Shown here piece after piece: positions 1-4,369 of a stretch of DNA of 5,109 nt; the first letter of the stretch is position 1; each line of letters begins with the position of its first letter. The DNA is from SIG710 sp045651985 (GTDB lineage: Bacteria > Bacillota > Clostridia > Oscillospirales > CAG-272): assembly GCA_045651985.1 (NCBI GenBank), contig JAZRTK010000018.1, positions 1 to 5,109 of the forward strand, read 5' to 3'. Position numbers and translations under genes: made by a program. The notes under the pieces are model-generated. The model did no database searches. It was not told the DNA's origin and saw nothing but the letters and a program-made list of their open reading frames with translations.

Positions 1-1
1 A

Positions 2-1324
2 AAGATAATTGAAAAGCTTCCCTGCGAGCTGACTGCTGACGAGATTGGAGCGTTAAAAAATCTTATAGGCGCGCAGATAGTTAAAATCGAGCATAAACGA
101 ATAATTCCTTCAAGCTTAGACGATGCAAAATTTTGCAAAAGTTGTGTTGCCAACGATTTTATGATCCCCGGTATTGAATTTGATTCCGAGGGAAGATGCC
201 CGATCTGTCAATCTGCGGATAAAACCAAAAATCTCAAAAGCGTCGTTCCGATAATGAACGATTTTCCCATTTCAAAAAAATCCCGATTTGATGTTGCCGT
301 GTTTTACACGGGCGGCAAGGATTCCACTTACCTTTTATATTATCTCTCAAAGGTATTAAATCTGCGCGTGTTGGCGCTTACCTGGGAAATTCCCTATATG
401 TCCGACTGCGCCAGAGAAAGCATTGAAAACGCCAAGAAAAAACTTGACTCCGTAGAATTTATCACCCGAAAGGTGTCAAACGACGACCTGCGAAAGATAT
501 ACTCAAAGCTCTATGAGCTGAGCGAGAACACCTGCGCATGCCCTTCGCTTGCGTACGTGCTTTTCTACCCCGAGCTTGTTGTAAACAGAGTTCCATATTT
601 TGTTGCAGGCAACGAGCCCGCACAGCTCATCGGCTTATATTTCAACCACATGGCGCCCAAGATGGCGTACTCATTCGCTGAAAACAAAACATTAAATATT
701 CTTATAAACCTCAGCAGAGTGATAACGCTCCGCCCACCCTTGAAGCGAGGGCAATTCCACACCCTTGCCACTATGAAGCAGCTCGCATACGGCGATAACA
801 AAATAAAGAATTTAGCGGGATATTCCAATCAACTCGTCTTTAATGCGTGTGAGGCAATAAAGCAAGTTCCGAACATTGTAAACCCACTGAAAAAAGCAAT
901 TCGCGCGTCATCCTGGTCAGGAAACATTCCTGCTTTCGTGCAAATAGATTTTGACGAAATATGCGGCGGCACATACGAGTGGCGCAAGATCAAGGACACC
1001 ATTATACGCGAGTGCGGTTGGGTAGCTCCCGAGGAAACCGATAAGGGTTTACATACAAGCTGTAAAATTGAAAAATGCAAGGAACATTCTCAGTTTGCGA
1101 GATTTTACGGTATGAGAAGCACAGTGATACCGGTCAGCGCGCTTGAGATCGCTATTGCAAGCCGCAACAACAACCTCTCACGCGAGGATGCCATTGCCGA
1201 AATAAAAGCCTCTCTCGGATTTTCTCTTGAGGAAATCCCCGAATGTCAAATCATGAAAGAATATTTAAAAAATGAATGCAGTAGTATTTTATTCGAACAC
1301 GAGGCAGAGCGAGTCGGTAGCTAA
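2..1324 (+). CDS. PP-loop ATPase, N-acetyl-sugar amidotransferase (WbpG/PseA)-like, 5' partial
   Basis: Family members adenylate a carbonyl or amide group with ATP and then transfer nitrogen or sulfur; relatives act on sugars of surface polysaccharides. Seen here: the PP-loop TGGKDS (residues 50-55 counting the ATG at 161 as 1), a zinc-ribbon-like CxxC...CxxC, a CAC motif (125-127), and a C-terminal ECGW...DTDxxxxxSC-like segment (about 284-306) resembling the end of N-acetyl-sugar amidotransferases. The ATG at 161 is unlikely to be the start. The frame is open back to base 2 with no ATG, GTG or TTG, and that stretch encodes the first half of the zinc ribbon (CKSC, bases 134-145) directly before the typical PGIEFDSEGRC block. 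The gene therefore begins outside the window, with at least 44 residues ahead of the ribbon that I do not recognise. It overlaps the next gene by 53 bases, implying coupled translation. The family call is fairly secure; the substrate is unknown. Confidence 0.8.
   Translation, partial: KIIEKLPCELTADEIGALKNLIGAQIVKIEHKRIIPSSLDDAKFCKSCVANDFMIPGIEFDSEGRCPICQSADKTKNLKSVVPIMNDFPISKKSRFDVAVFYTGGKDSTYLLYYLSKVLNLRVLALTWEIPYMSDCARESIENAKKKLDSVEFITRKVSNDDLRKIYSKLYELSENTCACPSLAYVLFYPELVVNRVPYFVAGNEPAQLIGLYFNHMAPKMAYSFAENKTLNILINLSRVITLRPPLKRGQFHTLATMKQLAYGDNKIKNLAGYSNQLVFNACEAIKQVPNIVNPLKKAIRASSWSGNIPAFVQIDFDEICGGTYEWRKIKDTIIRECGWVAPEETDKGLHTSCKIEKCKEHSQFARFYGMRSTVIPVSALEIAIASRNNNLSREDAIAEIKASLGFSLEEIPECQIMKEYLKNECSSILFEHEAERVGS
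1264..1270 (+). other. Candidate -1 slippery heptamer T TTA AAA at the gene overlap
   Basis: The heptamer TTTAAAA lies in the zero frame of the PP-loop gene as T TTA AAA, the X XXY YYZ pattern used in programmed -1 frameshifting, and continues into a run of six A (1267-1272). A -1 slip would read one more AAA codon and then TGA at 1273-1275. The protein would end at ...EYLKK, and that stop would overlap the ATG of the next gene as ATGA. Without the slip, translation continues 17 codons to the TAA at 1324. No clear stimulatory hairpin or upstream SD was identified, so function is unproven; chance or a homopolymer sequencing error is equally possible. Confidence 0.35.
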
Positions 1325-1955
1325 ATATCTTGCGAGTCAGCTGTGCTATCCAATAATTGATATTGAAAAAATCGAGGATACTCGCTACAAAAATCTTGTT
1401 CTCGTCTTCCCCGTGCATTGTCAAAATATACCCGATACCGTGAGAGCTTTTCTGGAGCGGGTTTCGGTTGAAAATTTGACTGTTATTGCCACGTACGGAA
1501 AAATGTGCTGTGGGAACGTTTTATATGAAATTCAAAAGCGCTATCAAAAGAATATCGTTGCGGGCGCATACGTACCCACAAAGCATTCTTATATCGAGAA
1601 TGACGATGCTTTCTGCGATTTTGATAAATTAAATGCAGTCGCCCAAAAGGTCAAAGCTCCTTCCCACATACAGCTCCCCAAATTATATAAAAATCCTTTA
1701 GCGGACATCTTTCCCGGGGCAAGAAGCAGACTCGGACTGAAAATACGCAGATATTCAAGCTGTAACGGCTGTAACGCTTGCACCGAGAAATGTTCCCTTG
1801 GAGCGATCAGATCGGGAGTGACTAACAGCAAATGCATCAGATGTCTGAAGTGCATCAATACCTGCCCCCAACACGCCTTAAAGGTTAAAATGAGCTTGCC
1901 TTTAAAACTGTATTTGAGCAAGAAAAAAACGAACAAACTTATTATTTACGTTTGA
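1272..1955 (+). CDS. Flavodoxin-like / double [4Fe-4S] ferredoxin fusion (EFR1-type ferredoxin)
   Basis: An electron-transfer protein of 227 residues. The N-terminal half (about 1-125) is flavodoxin-like. It opens with the beta-strand and FMN-phosphate loop VVFYSNTRQSES (4-15) and has an ATYGKMCCGN loop (73-82) where flavodoxins contact the isoalloxazine ring. The C-terminal part carries two complete CxxCxxCxxxC motifs (C164, C167, C170, C174 and C188, C191, C194, C198), each expected to bind a [4Fe-4S] cluster. No signal peptide or membrane segment is seen, so it should be cytoplasmic. The ATG at 1272 is chosen because the first strand of the flavodoxin fold begins immediately after it. That start lies inside the upstream gene with only a weak SD-like GAAAG, which points to translational coupling. 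Such fusions are common in anaerobic Clostridia as donors to neighbouring redox enzymes; here the natural partner is the PP-loop enzyme, which is inference. The C-terminus is short, lysine-rich and AT-rich. Confidence 0.88.
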   Translation: MNAVVFYSNTRQSESVAKYLASQLCYPIIDIEKIEDTRYKNLVLVFPVHCQNIPDTVRAFLERVSVENLTVIATYGKMCCGNVLYEIQKRYQKNIVAGAYVPTKHSYIENDDAFCDFDKLNAVAQKVKAPSHIQLPKLYKNPLADIFPGARSRLGLKIRRYSSCNGCNACTEKCSLGAIRSGVTNSKCIRCLKCINTCPQHALKVKMSLPLKLYLSKKKTNKLIIYV

Positions 1956-1983
1956 TTTGAGATACACAATACACTACATAGAA

Positions 1984-1988
1984 AGAGG
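1984..1988 (+). promoter_or_regulatory. Shine-Dalgarno site of the GH43-like gene
   Basis: AGAGG ends six bases before the ATG at 1995 and fixes that start. The 39-bp gap from the previous stop shows no convincing promoter or terminator, so read-through from the upstream pair is possible. Confidence 0.65.
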
Positions 1989-1994
1989 AAAATT

Positions 1995-2828
1995 ATGCTG
2001 AAAAGAAGTGAAATACGCATACGCGATCCGTATATCGTTACGGATAAAGAAAACAGTTGCTACTATATGTACGGCACTACCGCTCTTGTTGACGGTTCTC
2101 TGCGCGCCAGAGCTACGTTCTCCGTTTACAAGACCTATGACCTTGAAAACTTTGAGGAGCCCAAAGTCGTATTTGACGGTGAGGCGGTAGGCTTTTGGGG
2201 CACTCGCGATTTCTGGGCGCCCGAAGTACACTTCTATAACGGAAAATACTATCTCTTTGGTAGCTGCAAGACCGAGGGAAGATGCCGCGCTACCCACATC
2301 TTCGTGTGCGACACGCCCGACGGCAAGTTCGTTCCCGTTTCCGAAAATCCCCCCACGCCCTCTGACTGGGAGTGCCTTGACGGCACGTTCTTCGTTGAGA
2401 ACGGAATTCCCTACATGGTATTCTGTCACGAATGGGTGCAGGTTGGTGACGGTGAAATGTGCGCGATACAGCTCTCCGAGGATCTCACAAAGCCCGTGGG
2501 TGAGCCCTTCCTGCTATTCAAAGCAACAGACAACCCCGACGTAGGCCCTCACAGAGGCGTTGAAGGTCAGTACGTAACCGACGGCCCGTTCTTCTACCGT
2601 GAGAACGGAAAGATAAACATGATCTGGTCAAGCCACGGACTTGGCAGATACCTTGTACTTGAAGCGGAAAGCGACACTTTGCGCGGTCCTTGGAAGCAAA
2701 AGGGCAGTAAGTACGACATGGACGGCGGCCACGCTATGCTCTTTGAGCGTCTGGACGGCAAGCGTATGATCTCGCTCCACAGCCCCAACAAGACAGGGCT
2801 TGAGCGCGCGGCATTCTTTGAATATTGA
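1995..2828 (+). CDS. Glycoside hydrolase family 43-like protein, cytoplasmic
   Basis: A 277-residue protein with the five-bladed beta-propeller signature of GH43-type glycosidases, which mostly remove arabinose or xylose from plant-derived oligosaccharides. Visible landmarks are IRDPYI with the presumed general base D11, WAPEVHFYNGKYYLF (74-88), CLDGTFF with the presumed pKa-modulating D129, VTDGPFF (194-200) at the place where the general acid normally sits, and GGHAMLF with H246, a position usually near the bound metal or active site. Most GH43 enzymes have Glu in the acid motif (E-G-P-F); here it is Asp (D196), with E190 nearby. This variant is, to my recollection, found in other gut-bacterial GH43-like proteins. 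There is no signal peptide or carbohydrate-binding module, so it should act on imported oligosaccharides. The start is supported by an SD. It is followed after 12 bp by the kinase gene and is probably co-transcribed with it. Family confidence is high; the substrate is not readable. Confidence 0.87.
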   Translation: MLKRSEIRIRDPYIVTDKENSCYYMYGTTALVDGSLRARATFSVYKTYDLENFEEPKVVFDGEAVGFWGTRDFWAPEVHFYNGKYYLFGSCKTEGRCRATHIFVCDTPDGKFVPVSENPPTPSDWECLDGTFFVENGIPYMVFCHEWVQVGDGEMCAIQLSEDLTKPVGEPFLLFKATDNPDVGPHRGVEGQYVTDGPFFYRENGKINMIWSSHGLGRYLVLEAESDTLRGPWKQKGSKYDMDGGHAMLFERLDGKRMISLHSPNKTGLERAAFFEY

Positions 2829-2840
2829 TACCCGACTTAT

Positions 2841-3629
2841 ATGAAAAAAACTCTGCTTGAAGCTATCCCCTTTGACCTGCCGCCCGAGCTTGATACTTTT
2901 GTGCGCGGTGCAAGGATCTTTGACAGCTCCTGCTCCCCTGAGGCGCGCGTGTGCTTTATAGACAAGGACGGCGGCTACTACCTCAAAAAAGCCGCTCCCG
3001 GCACACTTGAGCGCGAAGCGACTATGACGAAATATTTTCACTCGCTCAGTCTTGGCACAGAGGTGCTTGACTACCGCACTCACAACGAATATGATCTGAT
3101 GCTGACGGCAAGCGCCGTAGGCGAGGACTGCGTGGCGGCAAAATATCTTGACGATCCCAAACGCCTTTGCGACACCATTGCCACCGAGCTGAGAAAACTT
3201 CACGAAACTGATTTTTCGGCGTGTCCTGTCAAGGACAGGACGGCTGAATATATAGCCACCGTCGAGCAAAATTTTGCGAGTGGCAACTACGACACCTCGC
3301 ACTTCCCCGACAGCTTTGGCTTTGCTACGGCCAAAGATGCGTGGCGCGTATTTTCCGCGGGCAAAGAGCAACTCCGCACGGACACGCTCATTCACGGAGA
3401 CTACTGTCTGCCAAACATAATGCTTAACGATTGGAAGCTCTCCTCGTTCATAGACCTCGGCAACGGCGGAGTTGCAGACAGACACATTGATATTTTCTGG
3501 GGCTTGTGGACGCTTTGGTTTAACCTTAAAACCGAGGCTTACTACTCCCGATTTCTTGACGCCTACGGGCGCGAGTGCGTAAATCTGGACGCTTTGCGTA
3601 CCGTCGCCGCCGCAGAGGTATTCGGATAA
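2841..3629 (+). CDS. Aminoglycoside 3'-phosphotransferase (APH(3'))-like kinase
   Basis: A 262-residue small-molecule kinase of the APH/choline-kinase fold, close to the 264 residues I recall for APH(3')-IIIa. The N-lobe has YYLKKA (nucleotide lysine K49 or K50) and LEREA (E58, salt-bridge partner). The C-lobe has the catalytic loop HGDYCLPN (H185, D187, N192) and the metal-binding FIDLGNGGVADR (D205) with the APH(3')-like pattern DLGxxGxADR. The segment LHETDFSACP matches the spacing of LFHSIDISDCP in APH(3') enzymes, and the end aligns with their C-terminus, so the gene looks intact. Known members phosphorylate the 3'-OH of aminoglycosides with ATP, but chromosomal relatives often have other or unknown substrates, and resistance cannot be asserted. 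The ATG is the first after an in-frame TGA and has no good SD, so translation probably depends on coupling to the GH43-like gene 12 bp upstream. The next gene follows after 20 bp. Confidence 0.87.
   Translation: MKKTLLEAIPFDLPPELDTFVRGARIFDSSCSPEARVCFIDKDGGYYLKKAAPGTLEREATMTKYFHSLSLGTEVLDYRTHNEYDLMLTASAVGEDCVAAKYLDDPKRLCDTIATELRKLHETDFSACPVKDRTAEYIATVEQNFASGNYDTSHFPDSFGFATAKDAWRVFSAGKEQLRTDTLIHGDYCLPNIMLNDWKLSSFIDLGNGGVADRHIDIFWGLWTLWFNLKTEAYYSRFLDAYGRECVNLDALRTVAAAEVFG
3222..3242 (+). repeat. Perfect short inverted repeat inside the kinase gene
   Basis: TCCTGTC-AAG-GACAGGA (3224-3240) is a perfect 7-bp inverted repeat with a 3-base loop. It is extended by one G-C pair (3223/3241) and a possible T-G wobble (3222/3242). 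It falls in the codons for ACPVKDRTA of the APH-like kinase. There is no T-run, so it is not a terminator. It may be only a consequence of the coding sequence. Confidence 0.5.
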
Positions 3630-3638
3630 AATATACAT

Positions 3639-3644
3639 AAGGAG
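3639..3644 (+). promoter_or_regulatory. Strong Shine-Dalgarno AAGGAG of the CrtO-like gene
   Basis: AAGGAG lies five bases before the ATG at 3650, the best ribosome binding site among the three genes of this run. It contrasts with the SD-less kinase start just upstream and fixes the start of the membrane protein. Confidence 0.8.
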
Positions 3645-3649
3645 AAAAT

Positions 3650-4222
3650 ATGAAAAACAAAGGCTTGAGCGGTCCTGCCGTCTTTATGTACGGCTCTATC
3701 GCGCTTACATTTATACTTTCCGCAGTAATGTTTATTCTTTATTATTCGGGCATACTCAAAAGCGACCTTGTGCTTTGGATAGGAATAGTTACGTTTATGA
3801 TACTTTACCATTTCGGACTTCGTATCTTTATGGGAGAAGTCACCAAGCGTTTTAAAATAAACTACGCGCACCCTTGGTATACGCAAAGAAAATTTGAGAA
3901 AAAGCTTTACAAGCTTTTGAGAGTAAGAAAGTGGAAGGAAAAGGTGCTGACCTTTGATCCTGCTGCCTACGACGTAAACAACAGAACTCTGGAGCAGCTC
4001 GCCACCACTATGTCAAAATCCGAGCTTGATCACTGGATAAACGAGGTGATCTCCATCGTGAGTATGTTCTTTACTTTTATATGGGGCTGCTGGCCCGCTT
4101 TCGTAATAAGCGCCATCGCGGCAATGATATTTGACGCGCAGTTCATCGTGGTGCAGAGATACAATCGCCCCATCGTTCTCCGACTTCTTGAAAGAAAAAG
4201 AAAAAAAGGTCTGGAAGTCTGA
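3650..4222 (+). CDS. CrtO-like membrane protein (glycosyl-4,4'-diaponeurosporenoate acyltransferase family)
   Basis: A 190-residue integral membrane protein. The N-terminus has two hydrophobic segments (about 10-32 and 38-60); a central cytosolic-type basic stretch follows, then one or two more membrane segments (about 132-165) and a lysine/arginine-rich tail. It shares the hallmark order of Staphylococcus aureus CrtO as I recall it: VRKWK (92-96; CrtO VRKWK), SELDHW (124-129; CrtO AELIHW) and FIVVQRYNRP (165-174; CrtO IIVQRYNRP), then a short basic end. CrtO esterifies a fatty acid onto the glucose of staphyloxanthin. The wider family occurs in many Bacillota lacking carotenoid genes, where its substrate is unknown, and none of the other carotenoid enzymes is visible here. 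Glu125, His128 and Trp129 are candidate active-site residues by analogy. A strong SD marks the start. It is last in the apparent three-gene operon, and no terminator with a T-run follows it on the + strand. Family assignment is good; acyltransferase activity on a glycolipid is inference. Confidence 0.8.
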   Translation: MKNKGLSGPAVFMYGSIALTFILSAVMFILYYSGILKSDLVLWIGIVTFMILYHFGLRIFMGEVTKRFKINYAHPWYTQRKFEKKLYKLLRVRKWKEKVLTFDPAAYDVNNRTLEQLATTMSKSELDHWINEVISIVSMFFTFIWGCWPAFVISAIAAMIFDAQFIVVQRYNRPIVLRLLERKRKKGLEV

Positions 4223-4247
4223 AAAACGGCTTCACAAAGGCCACCTA

Positions 4248-4275
4248 TTGATAAACCCAATCAGATCCTTATAAA
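4248..4275 (+). promoter_or_regulatory. Sigma-A-type promoter of the serine dehydratase gene
   Basis: TTGATA (4248-4253, five of six matches to TTGACA) and TATAAA (4270-4275, five of six matches to TATAAT) are separated by 16 bp. Transcription would begin near 4281-4283, giving a leader of about 88 bases before the ATG at 4370. It lies in the only sizeable gap between genes in the window, so it probably starts a new transcription unit. Confidence 0.6.
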
Positions 4276-4297
4276 AAGCTCTCCCGACGGAAGAGCT
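4273..4297 (-). terminator. Palindrome: minus-strand terminator-like hairpin or operator over the +1 site
   Basis: AGCTCTCCC-GAC-GGAAGAGCT (4277-4297) is a 9-position inverted repeat with one imperfect pair. Read on the minus strand the imperfect position is a G-U wobble, and the stem is followed by five U (complement of A at 4273-4277), so it has the form of an intrinsic terminator for antisense transcripts. On the + strand that position is a C-A mismatch and no T-run follows. The palindrome also covers the predicted start point of the + strand promoter, where repressor operators often sit. The sequence cannot decide between these roles. Confidence 0.45.
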
Positions 4298-4312
4298 GTC
4301 GCCGAAGGTGAC
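4298..4312 (+). promoter_or_regulatory. Leader hairpin GTCGCC-GAA-GGTGAC
   Basis: A 6-bp stem (one G-U pair) closed by a GAA loop directly follows the palindrome in the 5' leader of the serine dehydratase gene. Alternative pairings exist: CGAC (4285-4288) with GTCG (4298-4301), and CTC (4281-4283, the transcribed part of CTCTC 4279-4283) with GAG in 4314-4318. The leader could therefore adopt more than one fold. No known riboswitch class was recognised. Confidence 0.4.
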
Positions 4313-4347
4313 TGAGAGGACAATTTACAAAAAACATAAAAATAAAT

Positions 4348-4363
4348 CTCCACCTAAAAGGAG
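4348..4363 (+). promoter_or_regulatory. Shine-Dalgarno AAGGAG with possible masking hairpin
   Basis: AAGGAG (4358-4363) stands six bases before the ATG at 4370. CTCC (4348-4351) can pair with GGAG (4360-4363) across an 8-base loop, and AAT (4345-4347) could add pairs with ATT (4367-4369), which would mask the ribosome binding site. TCTC (4347-4350) could instead pair with GAGA (4314-4317) upstream, freeing the SD. The SD is clear; the regulation is inferred from short stems. Confidence 0.5.
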
Positions 4364-4369
4364 CAGATT

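Noticed and set aside
161..163. ATG at 161 as the start of the PP-loop gene
   Set aside because: It would cut the zinc ribbon in half, the frame is open to the left edge, and no Shine-Dalgarno precedes it.
1952..1980. Promoter before the GH43-like gene: TTGATT, 17 bp, TACATA
   Set aside because: The -10 match is only three of six, and the start would fall inside the Shine-Dalgarno of the gene.
1974..2429. Minus-strand open frame of 151 codons opposite the glycosidase
   Set aside because: It fully overlaps conserved GH43 motifs on the + strand and shows no domain or ribosome binding site of its own.
2628..3638. Long open frame of 336 codons on the minus strand
   Set aside because: It lies opposite the well-supported kinase and the end of the glycosidase, has no recognisable motifs, and reflects codon bias of the + strand genes.
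4223..4247. Terminator for the three-gene operon just after the CrtO-like gene
   Set aside because: Only a 3-bp GGC/GCC pairing is seen and there is no T-run on the + strand.
4283..4318. Similarity of GACGGAAG...CCGAAGG to the glutamine riboswitch (glnA RNA) or to ACGR-loop guanidine-II hairpins
   Set aside because: The closing P1 helix of the glutamine aptamer cannot form, and the ACGG is not closed by a base pair as guanidine-II loops require.
4293..4325. Glycine riboswitch-like string GCCGAAGG followed by GAGAGGACA before the serine dehydratase gene
   Set aside because: The core words resemble the glycine aptamer, but its 5' GGAGAG and 3' CUCUCAGG elements are absent; CTCTC and GAGAG occur in the opposite order and the element is too short.
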